In this document: positions 11,220 through 18,777 of the stretch, piece after piece | Layout: each line of letters opens with the position of its first letter | Position numbering within the stretch: position 1 is the first letter of the stretch | NCBI RefSeq assembly: GCF_019186805.1 | Contig: NZ_CP066783.1 | Coordinates: forward strand, 983,501-1,047,500 | Source of the DNA: Comamonas fluminis | Lineage (GTDB): Bacteria; Pseudomonadota; Gammaproteobacteria; Burkholderiales; Burkholderiaceae_C | Length of the DNA stretch: 64,000 nt | Reading direction: 5' to 3' | Program-made: the position numbers and the translations under genes | The notes under the pieces: model-generated | Seen by the model: the letters and a program-made list of their open reading frames with translations, nothing else | Told to the model about the DNA's origin: nothing | The model's database searches: none

Positions 11220-11421
11220 GGGCTGCTTTGTTTTTAGTAGCAGCTAGCGCCGATGCATGCGGCACAAGCCGTCAATTTGACATAATTTCAGAGTATATTG
11301 CTTCCATTCACGCAGCTGGGGAGGCTGCGCTGGAACAGGTGATTGAACGCCTGCGCCCAAAGAGCGCCAAGACGCTCTGCCGTTTCTGATGTCGAACTTT
11401 TTGACTGACTGGAGGCGTGTT

Positions 11422-11979
11422 GTGAAAGTCTTGAAGCTGACAGCCCAGGGGCTGCCGCAGTCCTGGGTAACGCTGGAGCAAGCGGCGCTGCACTATGCAG
11501 CAGATGAGGTGCGCTGGGAAGCGGGCGCTGAAATTGCCGTCTTTCGCGGAGGCCACAATGCGGCGACCGGCAAGCAGTCCGTCATTCACATCAACTCCAT
11601 CATCGGCACCAAGGGTGTTCCCAATATCAACCCGCACGAGCTGGCACCGGGGCTTACCAACAGCAAGCTCTTTGCGCGTGACCGCTGCCTGTGCGCCTAT
11701 TGCGGGCGCCAGTTCTATGAAGGCGACCTCACCCGTGAGCACATCAAGCCTGTGAGTGCGGGCGGCGAGCACACCTGGATGAATCTGGTCACCGCCTGCC
11801 GTGCCTGCAATCACCGCAAGGGCGCCAGAACGCCCGAGCAGGCCCGCATGCCGCTGCTGTACACGCCTTACACGCCCACGCTGTGGGAAGACTTTATTTT
11901 GCGCAACCGCCGCATTCTGGCTGACCAGATGGAGTTTCTGGTGGCCCATGTGCCGCGCAATTCACGCTGGCATGGCTGA
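11422..11979 (+). CDS. HNH endonuclease family protein
   Basis: The 185-residue protein carries an HNH nuclease module: CAYC at about residue 91, then REHIKPVSAGGEH, and CRACNHRKG, giving the zinc-binding CxxC pairs and the catalytic His region. The N-terminal 75 residues have no motif I recognise. I chose GTG 11422 because a perfect GGAGG lies six bases before it; the ATG at 11389 has none. Such stand-alone HNH genes are conserved in many Burkholderiales chromosomes outside phages or restriction systems. The substrate is unknown. The leader upstream contains two small hairpins (CGCAGC/GCTGCG and AGAGCG/CGCTCT). Confidence 0.85.
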   Translation: MKVLKLTAQGLPQSWVTLEQAALHYAADEVRWEAGAEIAVFRGGHNAATGKQSVIHINSIIGTKGVPNINPHELAPGLTNSKLFARDRCLCAYCGRQFYEGDLTREHIKPVSAGGEHTWMNLVTACRACNHRKGARTPEQARMPLLYTPYTPTLWEDFILRNRRILADQMEFLVAHVPRNSRWHG

Positions 11980-12100
11980 GGCAAGGGCCTGAGGAGCGCA
12001 GCGAAGTCCACCGACTGCGGTAGTGGGAGTTTTCGGAAAAGTCTGAAAACTCTTGACGCCTGTGATTGAATCCGGGTTTCTACCAAAATTTCCGTTTTTC

Positions 12101-13048
12101 ATGATCGTCAGGGATCGCCCGTCGGGCTTCAAGCTGCTTTGGATTGTCCGGGGCTCGGTGCTGCAGCGCATCAAGGGTGTTTTGGCCGTCAACATCGTGC
12201 TGGCCATCATCGTCACCGTGGCGCACGGCAATCTGTTTCACACCAAGATCCCGATCACGCCGATTCCGTTCACCCTGATCGGTCTGCCGCTGGCCATCTT
12301 TCTGGGCTTTCGCAACAACACCGCCTATGCGCGCTACTGGGAAGGGCGCAAGCTCTGGGGCGAGATCGTGATCTACGCCCGCACCCTCTCGCGCCAGTGC
12401 CTGAGCCTGATTGAAGTCGGTCACCCCGTGGACCCGCGCCAGCGCGCCAACGATGTGCGGGTGCGCATGGTGCACCGCACCGTGGCTTTTTCGCATGCGC
12501 TGCGCGCCCAGTTGCGTGGCCTGAAAAACGATGTGGCAGCCGAGCAATGGCTGACCCATGCCGAGTGGCAAAGACTGCAGCTGCTGCCCCTGGGCCAGCG
12601 CACTGACACCCTGATGCAAGCCATGGGAAAGGACCTGGGCCAGTGCGTGCGCGAAAAGCGTATTGACCCCTGTCTGGCCGTGGAGCTGGACCGCACGCTG
12701 AACGGTCTGACGGCGGCGGCCGCCTCGTGCGAGCGCATTCACAACACGCCCATCCCCTTTTCCTACACCCTGCTGCTGCACCGCACGGCCCACCTGTATT
12801 GCTTTTTGCTGCCCTTCGGCCTGGTGGACATCACAGGCTTCATGACCCCGTTTGTGGTGGCCATCGTGGCCTATACCTTCTACGGCCTTGATGTGCTGGG
12901 TGATGAGCTGGAAGAGCCGTTTGGCGTGGAGAGCAACGATCTGGCACTGGATGCCATCTGCCGCGGCATCGAGATCAGCATGTGCCATTCGCTGGGTGAC
13001 CCGCAGATTCCCGCGCCGCTCAAGCCTGTGGACTATCTGCTGACCTGA
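12101..13048 (+). CDS. Bestrophin family anion channel (UPF0187)
   Basis: The 315-residue membrane protein belongs to the bacterial bestrophin family, pentameric channels; the bacterial members characterised so far conduct cations or anions depending on the protein. The start MIVRDRPSGFKLLWIVRGSV, the LGFRNNTAYARYWEGRKLWG segment and the late DELEEPFG are typical. Hydrophobic segments lie at about residues 20-45, 55-75, 220-245 and 250-275. ATG 12101 fits the family N terminus; the open frame runs further up to a TTG at 12053. It is a single gene, with a bidirectional terminator behind it. Confidence 0.9.
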   Translation: MIVRDRPSGFKLLWIVRGSVLQRIKGVLAVNIVLAIIVTVAHGNLFHTKIPITPIPFTLIGLPLAIFLGFRNNTAYARYWEGRKLWGEIVIYARTLSRQCLSLIEVGHPVDPRQRANDVRVRMVHRTVAFSHALRAQLRGLKNDVAAEQWLTHAEWQRLQLLPLGQRTDTLMQAMGKDLGQCVREKRIDPCLAVELDRTLNGLTAAAASCERIHNTPIPFSYTLLLHRTAHLYCFLLPFGLVDITGFMTPFVVAIVAYTFYGLDVLGDELEEPFGVESNDLALDAICRGIEISMCHSLGDPQIPAPLKPVDYLLT

Positions 13049-13081
13049 GCAGCACCGCTGCTCCACCGAAGCTCCATCGAA

Positions 13082-13120
13082 AACAAAGCCCTGAACTCAC
13101 CATTCGGGGCTTTGTTTTTG
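13082..13120. terminator. Bidirectional terminator between bestrophin and deaminase genes
   Basis: AACAAAGCCC and GGGCTTTGTT form the stem of a hairpin with a T-run on the plus side and an A-run on the other side. It separates two convergent genes and adjoins a half copy of the dispersed repeat (13120-13140). Confidence 0.8.
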
Positions 13121-13143
13121 ATAGCAGCTAGCGCAGGCGCAGC

Positions 13144-13638
13144 TTAGACAGTGGCGCGATCTTCATCGACCGCTTTTTGCCAAGCCTCGTACAGATCTTC
13201 ACCTGCATCGCGCACGCGCTGGTTGATGACGGGCAGCTCGCGGCGCTCTGCGGGGCGGGCCAGTTCCTCGTAGCCGCGCGAGGCAGACAGGTCGTAGGGC
13301 TCGCCGTCTTCGTTGGAATAGGCCACAAAGACCTTCTTCACGCCCGACAGCAGCATGGCCGTGTGGCACATGGTGCAGGGGTAGCCGCTGGCATACATGA
13401 CGGAGCCGGACAAATCGGTGCTGCCCTGCGCCCTGGCGGCAATGCGCAGCGCCTGCATTTCGGCGTGGGCGGAGGGGTCGCACAGATCTTCCACCTGATT
13501 CACCGCACGGGCCAGCACCTTGCCATCCCTGACCAGCACGGCGCCAAAAGGCCAGGTGGCACGCTCGCGGCCCTTGACGTTGCCCATGGCCAGGCGAATG
13601 GATTCCAGCAGGTATTTTTCGGTGTCTTGATTGCTCAT
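13144..13638 (-). CDS. Nucleoside/guanine deaminase of the CMP/dCMP deaminase fold
   Basis: The 164-residue protein has the zinc-dependent deaminase signature: HAEMQAL (zinc His and catalytic Glu) and PCTMCHTA (two zinc Cys). Length and sequence order resemble the guanine deaminase GuaD of Bacillus rather than tRNA adenosine deaminase TadA or cytidine deaminase. It should therefore hydrolyse a free purine base such as guanine. It is a single gene with terminators on both sides; no purine catabolism cluster is adjacent, although guaC and purN occur elsewhere in the window. Confidence 0.82.
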   Translation of the reverse strand: MSNQDTEKYLLESIRLAMGNVKGRERATWPFGAVLVRDGKVLARAVNQVEDLCDPSAHAEMQALRIAARAQGSTDLSGSVMYASGYPCTMCHTAMLLSGVKKVFVAYSNEDGEPYDLSASRGYEELARPAERRELPVINQRVRDAGEDLYEAWQKAVDEDRATV

Positions 13639-13698
13639 TGTTGTCTCCTTCTGCGCAGATCATAGGAAGCCCACCCGTCTTCATAGCGCACCCGGAAA

Positions 13699-13726
13699 GC
13701 AAAACAGCACGCCGTGGCGTGCTGTT
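13699..13726 (-). terminator. Terminator of the acyl-CoA dehydrogenase pair
   Basis: AACAGCACGCC and GGCGTGCTGTT make a perfect 11 bp stem, followed on the minus strand by TTTGCTTT. It lies 35 bp after the stop of the dehydrogenase gene. Confidence 0.75.
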
Positions 13727-13760
13727 GACTTGTTGAAAGTTGGCGGATTGTTGCAGTAAT

Positions 13761-14876
13761 TTAGGCAAAAACGCCTGCGGAATCCTGCATATTGGCCGAC
13801 ACAACGCCCAGGTGGTGCAGCGTGTCGCCACCGGTCATTTCCATCTGCGTCAGGCGCTTGAAGTAGTGGCTGCCCACGTATTCATCCGTCACGCCAATGC
13901 CGCCATGCATCTGCACCGACTGCTGGCCCACATAGCGCATGGCCTGCCCCAGTTGAACCTTGGCGCGGGAAATGGCCACATGGCGCTCCTCGGCCGGTGC
14001 CACCAGCTTCAGGGTGCCGTAGTAGCTCATGGAGCGGGCCAGCTCCAGCTGCATCTTCATGTCTGCCACGCGGTGGCGCAGGGCCTGAAAGCTGGCAATG
14101 GCCACGCCGAACTGCTTGCGCTGGTTCAGGTACTCGGCAGTCAGCTTGAGCGTTTGCTCCATCACGCCCACACCTTCGGCGCAAAGTGCGGCGTTGGCCA
14201 CATCCTGCGCCAGCGTCAGGGCGGGCAGGCCGTTGGAGGTGATCAGGGTGGCAGCGGCGGCCTGGCAGATCAGATCGGCGGCGCGAGATTCATCTTGCGT
14301 GGCATAGCTGCGGGTGCTGACGCCCTGGGCGCCGTTTTCCACCAGGAAGATGGCCATCTTGCCGTCCAGCAGCGCGGGCACGATGTAGGCATCGGCCTGA
14401 TCGCCTGCGGGGACTATGTTTTTCGTAGCGTCCAGCGCATATCCATCGGCGGTTTTTGTCGCTTTGGCCGCGCAAACGTCAATGCGGTAGCGCGCTTTAT
14501 GCTCCTGCGATGCGAGCACGACCAGCTTTTCGCCGCTGGCGATCTGGGGCAGCCACTTCTGCTTGATGGCATCGTCACCAAACTGGGCCAGAACGGCAGA
14601 GGCGGCAAAAGCCTGCGCCAGCGGCTCCATCACCAGGCCACGGCCCAGTTCTTCCATCACCACCATCACGTCAACGGCGCTCTGGCCCAGGCCACCGTAC
14701 TGCTCGGGAACGGTGAGAGCCGTCAGTCCCAGCTCGGCCAGCTCGTTCCAGACTTCGCGTGAAAAGCCGCCTTGCTTGGCGATGCTCTGGCGGCGCTCGA
14801 AGGTGTAGCCCTTTTCCACCCAGCGGGCCACGGCGTCACGCAGTTGTTGTTGGTCGTCGGAAAAATCGAAATCCAT
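13761..14876 (-). CDS. Acyl-CoA dehydrogenase, pimeloyl-CoA dehydrogenase small-subunit type
   Basis: The 371-residue flavoprotein has the acyl-CoA dehydrogenase layout: N-terminal helical domain (DFSDDQQQLRDAV), central beta region, and C-terminal helical domain with RKQFGVAIASFQALRHR and HGGIGVTDEY. Together with the next upstream gene it forms the two-gene pair annotated in relatives as pimeloyl-CoA dehydrogenase small and large subunits (PimD/PimC), which act on dicarboxylic or other long acyl-CoA. The pair is on the minus strand with 130 bp between the genes. The true substrate cannot be read from sequence. Confidence 0.9.
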   Translation of the reverse strand: MDFDFSDDQQQLRDAVARWVEKGYTFERRQSIAKQGGFSREVWNELAELGLTALTVPEQYGGLGQSAVDVMVVMEELGRGLVMEPLAQAFAASAVLAQFGDDAIKQKWLPQIASGEKLVVLASQEHKARYRIDVCAAKATKTADGYALDATKNIVPAGDQADAYIVPALLDGKMAIFLVENGAQGVSTRSYATQDESRAADLICQAAAATLITSNGLPALTLAQDVANAALCAEGVGVMEQTLKLTAEYLNQRKQFGVAIASFQALRHRVADMKMQLELARSMSYYGTLKLVAPAEERHVAISRAKVQLGQAMRYVGQQSVQMHGGIGVTDEYVGSHYFKRLTQMEMTGGDTLHHLGVVSANMQDSAGVFA

Positions 14877-14940
14877 ATTTGTCTCCTGCTGCCAAAAGCG
14901 AGTGCGCTTTGCGCACCATCACATTCAGCGAAGCTCTTGC

Positions 14941-14973
14941 AAGAACCCCCTCCCGGAGGGGGCACGGGGGAGC
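14941..14973. repeat. GC-rich palindromic fragment between the dehydrogenase genes
   Basis: CCCCCTCC and GGAGGGGG arms lie back to back, followed by a second G-run. It resembles the centre of the GC-rich repeat at 16270 and may be a decayed copy. Confidence 0.4.
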
Positions 14974-15006
14974 AGAACGTGAAATCTGTGCCAGACAGTG
15001 CTCGGC

Positions 15007-16188
15007 TTAGCCGAGCACTGTCTGAGCAACGATGTTTCGCTGCACCTCGTTGGAGCCACCGTAAATCGTGGTCTTGCGCATATTGAAATAGGTCGCGGCC
15101 AGCGGGGCATTGCCCAGCGCATCGCCGGGGAAGTTGCCCTGGTAGCCTGCTTCCATGGCTTCCTGGATATAGGGCAGCGAATAGGGACCAGCGGCCAGCA
15201 TCATCAGCTCGGCATAGCGCTGCTGAATCTCGCTGCCCTTGATCTTGAGCAGGCCCGCAATCTCCAGCGGGTTCTTGCCCGACTTCATGGCCGAGAGCAC
15301 GCGCAGCACCAGCATTTCCAGCGCAATCACATCGACCTCCAGCAGCGCGATCTGGTCACGGAAACGCTGGTCGTCCCACACGCCTTCGGCCTTGGCAATG
15401 CGCTTGAGGCGCTCCAGCTCGCGCTTGGCTCGGTTAACGTCGGCGATATTGGTGCGCTCGTGGCTCAGCAGGTGCTTGGCGTAAGTCCAGCCCTTGTTTT
15501 CCTCGCCAATCAGCTGGTCGGCGGGTACTTCCACATTGTCAAAAAAGACTTCGTTGACCTCGTGGGAGCCATCGAGCAGCTTGATGGGACGCACGGTGAC
15601 GCCGGGAGATTTCATGTCCAGCAGCAAAAAGCTGATGCCGGTCTGGGGCTTGCCTTCGCTGCTGGTGCGCACCAGGTTGAACATCCAGTCGCCGTACTGG
15701 CCCAGCGTGGTCCAGGTCTTCTGGCCGTTGACGATGTATTTGTCGCCCACGCGCTCGGCGCGGGTCTTGAGGCTGGCCAGGTCGGAGCCTGAGCCGGGTT
15801 CGGAATAGCCCTGGCTCCACCAGACTTCGCCGCTGGCAATGCCGGGCAGAAAGCGCTTTTGCTGCTCGGGCGAGCCATAGGCCATGATGACCGGGGCCAC
15901 CATCACCGGGCCAAAGGGCACGATGCGCGGCGTGCAGGCCAGCGCGCATTCCTCTTCAAACAGGTGCTTTTGCACAGCCGTCCAGCCGGGGCCGCCAAAC
16001 TCCTTGGGCCAGCCGTAGCCCAGCCAGCCCTTTTTGCCAAGAATCTTGGCCCAGCGCTGCATATCGTCGCGCGTCAGGTGCAGATCGTTGCGCACCTTGT
16101 TCGCAATATCTTCCGGTAGGTTGGACCGCACCCAGGTGCGGACCTCTTCACGGAATGCTTGTTCTTCGGGGGTGAATGCCAAATCCAT
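15007..16188 (-). CDS. Acyl-CoA dehydrogenase, pimeloyl-CoA dehydrogenase large-subunit type
   Basis: The 393-residue protein is a second acyl-CoA dehydrogenase with GYGWPKEFGGPG, WSQGYSEPGSGSDLAS (flavin-binding region), NGQKTWTT and the C-terminal KTTIYGGSNEVQRNI that contacts the flavin of the partner subunit. I chose ATG 16188, preceded by GGAGACA, over an in-frame codon at 16224. It is transcribed before the smaller dehydrogenase. Both probably form a heteromeric enzyme oxidising a branched, aromatic or dicarboxylic acyl-CoA. No thiolase, hydratase or CoA ligase is adjacent. Confidence 0.9.
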   Translation of the reverse strand: MDLAFTPEEQAFREEVRTWVRSNLPEDIANKVRNDLHLTRDDMQRWAKILGKKGWLGYGWPKEFGGPGWTAVQKHLFEEECALACTPRIVPFGPVMVAPVIMAYGSPEQQKRFLPGIASGEVWWSQGYSEPGSGSDLASLKTRAERVGDKYIVNGQKTWTTLGQYGDWMFNLVRTSSEGKPQTGISFLLLDMKSPGVTVRPIKLLDGSHEVNEVFFDNVEVPADQLIGEENKGWTYAKHLLSHERTNIADVNRAKRELERLKRIAKAEGVWDDQRFRDQIALLEVDVIALEMLVLRVLSAMKSGKNPLEIAGLLKIKGSEIQQRYAELMMLAAGPYSLPYIQEAMEAGYQGNFPGDALGNAPLAATYFNMRKTTIYGGSNEVQRNIVAQTVLG

Positions 16189-16269
16189 GCGCTTGTCTCC
16201 TAAAGATGGCTGGATTTGTAGCACGCACGTTCTTTTTTGTTCTGTCCGAACAGTGACAGGGGAGGGTTA

Positions 16270-16363
16270 CCCCCTGAGCGGCTGCGCCTGGGCGGCCCCG
16301 CCGCTTCCCCCTGGAAGGGGGGGCGACAGCCTTTGCTGCGAGGCGGCTCTTGCTGGCCGTCTC
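16270..16363. repeat. GC-rich dispersed repeat, copy 1
   Basis: About 95 bp beginning CCCCCTGAG and containing GCCTGGGCGGCCCCG, a C-run/G-run hairpin and GGCGGCTCTTG. It matches the sequence at 29916-30005 over its whole length with small differences. Both copies are intergenic. Confidence 0.7.
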
Positions 16364-16390
16364 TCACATGGGGTATGCCAGTTTTTGACC

Positions 16391-16424
16391 GCTAGCGCTT
16401 ATCTGGTAAGCGCTGGCAGCTATC
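16391..16424. repeat. Dispersed AGCGCTT hairpin, full copy
   Basis: GCTAGCGCTTA, a 5 base loop, TAAGCGCTGGC and then AGCTAT. It begins 5 bp beyond the yceH stop codon and probably ends that mRNA. Same family as 20663, 30759, 47490 and others. Confidence 0.75.
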
Positions 16425-16428
16425 TTTT

Positions 16429-17121
16429 TTACTCTGCTGTTGCTGCAGCTGGCGGCTCCACGCCCAGCGATTCGCAGAGCATGGCCACAGTGGCGCGCAG
16501 CTGGGCGACTTCGGCTTCCAGTGCATCCACGCGCTGTTGCAGGGCCGAGGCATTGCTGCCTGCGCCGGTGCTGGCGCTGGCTGTGGCAAGGGCGCTGATA
16601 TCTACGGGGCCGCACAGCAGGTGGGCCCAGCGCTGTTCACGGGCGCCGGGGGCGCGGGGCAGTTGGACGACCAGCGGGCCGCCTTTTTCTTCGCTGCGCT
16701 CGCGCAGTTCGTCCAGAAAGGCTTCGACCGAGGAGATATCGGCAAAGCGGTGCCAGCGTTCGGAGTTGATGCGCAGCTCGCCCGCAGTCTGCGGGCCGCG
16801 CAGCATCAAGAGGGCCAGCAGCACGGCGGACTGGTCGGGCACGCCGATGCCACGGGGAAAGTTGTGTTCCCAGCGGGTGGATCGGGTGCTGCTGATTTGC
16901 ACGCTCAGGGTTTTCAGGCGCAGGCTGTCCAGCGCTTCCTGAGCTTCGCCTTCGCTCACTTCCATTACCGGGTCGCGGCTGGACTTTTGGTTGCAGCCGG
17001 TGACCAGACTGTTGAGGGTGAGCGGATAGCTGTCGGGCACGGTGCGGGCTTTTTCCATCAGCGTGGCCAGAACGCGGGCTTCGACGGGGCTCAACGGAGT
17101 ATTGCGTGGGTCAAAAGGCAT
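16429..17121 (-). CDS. YceH family protein (DUF480/UPF0502)
   Basis: The 230-residue protein matches the conserved YceH family of two tandem winged-helix domains: [20 protein letters not shown] at the start, [20 protein letters not shown], and [20 protein letters not shown] in the second domain. The C-terminal 50 residues are Ala-rich with a short coiled-coil-like stretch ending in a low-complexity Ala/Pro tail. Function is unknown; a DNA-binding role is suggested by the fold. It is divergent from purN with about 98 bp between start codons. Confidence 0.9.
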   Translation of the reverse strand: MPFDPRNTPLSPVEARVLATLMEKARTVPDSYPLTLNSLVTGCNQKSSRDPVMEVSEGEAQEALDSLRLKTLSVQISSTRSTRWEHNFPRGIGVPDQSAVLLALLMLRGPQTAGELRINSERWHRFADISSVEAFLDELRERSEEKGGPLVVQLPRAPGAREQRWAHLLCGPVDISALATASASTGAGSNASALQQRVDALEAEVAQLRATVAMLCESLGVEPPAAATAE

Positions 17122-17219
17122 GAAGTCTCCTCAAAAGTCTGGGGCAAAGTCTCAGGTTTGTGCATGGAAACAGGTACAAACCCCAAAGGGTTGGTCCGGC
17201 AATGCGACAATCGCCGCCC

Positions 17220-17798
17220 ATGAAAAACATCGTGATCCTGATCTCGGGCGGCGGCTCGAACATGGCCGCCATTGTGCGTGCATCCCAGCAGCAGAACTGG
17301 GCAAAGCAGTACAACGCCAGGGTTGCTGCTGTGGTGAGCAACAAGGCTGACGCCAAGGGGCTGACCTTTGCGCGCGATAACGGCATTGCCACCGAGGTGC
17401 TGGATCACAAGCAGTTCGACAGCCGCGAGGCCTTTGATGCCCAGCTGGCCCAGGTGATTGACCGCCATGCGCCTGATCTGGTGGTGCTGGCCGGTTTCAT
17501 GCGCATTCTTACGCCGGGTTTTGTCTCGCATTACGAGGGGCGCATGGTCAATATCCACCCCTCGCTGCTGCCTGCCTTTACCGGCCTGCACACCCATCAG
17601 CGTGCCATTGATGCGGGTTGCAAGTTCGCGGGCTGCACGGTGCACCGCGTGACGGCCGAGCTGGATGTGGGGCCGATTCTGGATCAGGCCGCAGTGCCCG
17701 TCTTGAGTGGTGACACCGCCGAGCTGCTGGCTGCCCGCGTGCTGGTGCAGGAGCACATCATTTACCCGCGTGCTGTGCTTAATCTGATTAGAAATTGA
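17220..17798 (+). CDS. purN: Phosphoribosylglycinamide formyltransferase
   Basis: The 192-residue enzyme transfers a formyl group from 10-formyl-THF to GAR in purine synthesis. The start MKNIVILISGGGSN carries the phosphate-binding loop; LAGFMRILTPGFV, NIHPSLLPAFTGLHTH (catalytic Asn and His) and the VGPILDQAAVPV segment are all present. ATG 17220 is the family start, though the open frame reaches 17160. No Shine-Dalgarno is evident before it. The gene is not linked to other pur genes here. Confidence 0.96.
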   Translation: MKNIVILISGGGSNMAAIVRASQQQNWAKQYNARVAAVVSNKADAKGLTFARDNGIATEVLDHKQFDSREAFDAQLAQVIDRHAPDLVVLAGFMRILTPGFVSHYEGRMVNIHPSLLPAFTGLHTHQRAIDAGCKFAGCTVHRVTAELDVGPILDQAAVPVLSGDTAELLAARVLVQEHIIYPRAVLNLIRN

Positions 17799-17838
17799 TA
17801 GCTGATAGCGCTTTATTCGTATAGGGTTGGGCTGGTTT

Positions 17839-18387
17839 TTAAGGGGATTTCATCTCATAAACAAACCAGACCAGATGCACATAGGTCAGCACATAAAGCA
17901 CGTTATTGAGCTTGGTAGATAAAACGCCATACCCGGGCGTACCTATCAAGGTCTGCTTGGACTTTGCAGACATGCGCACAAAGTCTGCCAGCGAGGGGGC
18001 AAGACTGGGCGGCAGCAGCTTGCGGAATATCCATAGCTCCAGCCGCAGAAAACAGGCGATCACCAAGGCCGCAAGCGGCAGGGCCCAGAAAGTCATGGGC
18101 AACTGCTGAATCTGCGCGGGCAGCAGGGGCTGCAGCAAAGGGCTGTAGTCCACAGCCATCAACATGGCGGTGGAGCACAGCAGCAGCATGCGCCGCAGCA
18201 GGCCCAGAATATGGCGCTTGAAATGCGGCGAGCCTGTGGTGTTGGGCAGCCACTGCACCAGTGCGTAAGACCCAAAATGGTCTATAGCCCAAAGGGCCGC
18301 AAAGTACAGCGTGCCGACCACCAGCGCATAAGCCTGAAGCTGCAGCGGCGCACTGCCACGCAGCCATTCCATCCATGATGACCACAT
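17839..18387 (-). CDS. Hypothetical multi-pass membrane protein
   Basis: I do not recognise this 182-residue protein. Hydrophobic segments are visible at about residues 17-38, 68-84, 98-116 and 160-178, suggesting four membrane passes. It ends only 41 bp from the purN stop and is convergent with it; a half copy of the dispersed repeat lies between them. The codon pattern resembles surrounding genes. A second frame is also open here on the same strand but has no hydrophobic logic. Confidence 0.6.
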   Translation of the reverse strand: MWSSWMEWLRGSAPLQLQAYALVVGTLYFAALWAIDHFGSYALVQWLPNTTGSPHFKRHILGLLRRMLLLCSTAMLMAVDYSPLLQPLLPAQIQQLPMTFWALPLAALVIACFLRLELWIFRKLLPPSLAPSLADFVRMSAKSKQTLIGTPGYGVLSTKLNNVLYVLTYVHLVWFVYEMKSP

Positions 18388-18437
18388 GGCGTTTTATGGG
18401 AGTGTGTATGCGCTGACTTTAAGCGATGTGCAGCGCG

Positions 18438-18698
18438 TCACTTTATAGGGCTATCTTCGGGGCCATCTACGCGGCGAAAGCGCGGCTGCTCCACGCCTTC
18501 AATCACCACGGTCTCATTGAACATGGATGCGGGTCGCACCCACAGACCGTGCTCGCCATAAAGGGCACGGTACAGCGTCATGGGCTCCAGTGTTTCGCTG
18601 TGGCGCACAGTGCCAATCACCTCGTAGCGCATGCCTTTGTAGTGTTCATACAGGCCGGGCGCGGTTTCGATCAGCGGGGGAAGTTCGGAGTTGTTCAT
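18438..18698 (-). CDS. DUF1653 domain protein
   Basis: The 86-residue protein is almost entirely a DUF1653 domain: GLYEHYKGMRYEVIGTVRHS, then LYRALYGEHGLWVRP, ASMFNETV and PRF at the end. The family is widespread, small and of unknown function; conserved aromatic and charged residues suggest a ligand-binding SH3-like fold. I chose ATG 18698 rather than a TTG four codons upstream. It is divergent from the M48 protease gene. Confidence 0.85.
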   Translation of the reverse strand: MNNSELPPLIETAPGLYEHYKGMRYEVIGTVRHSETLEPMTLYRALYGEHGLWVRPASMFNETVVIEGVEQPRFRRVDGPEDSPIK

Positions 18699-18777
18699 GG
18701 TCAGGTGCAATCAATAAAGGGCTTGGCGGCTGCCGTGTGAGAATGCTGAAAAAATCAGTGGGAGGCAAAGCAGCGCC

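Noticed and set aside
16034..16942. Plus-strand frame of 302 codons across the acyl-CoA dehydrogenase and YceH genes
   Set aside because: It crosses the ends of two real genes, a GC-rich repeat and a hairpin repeat; it is a chance frame.
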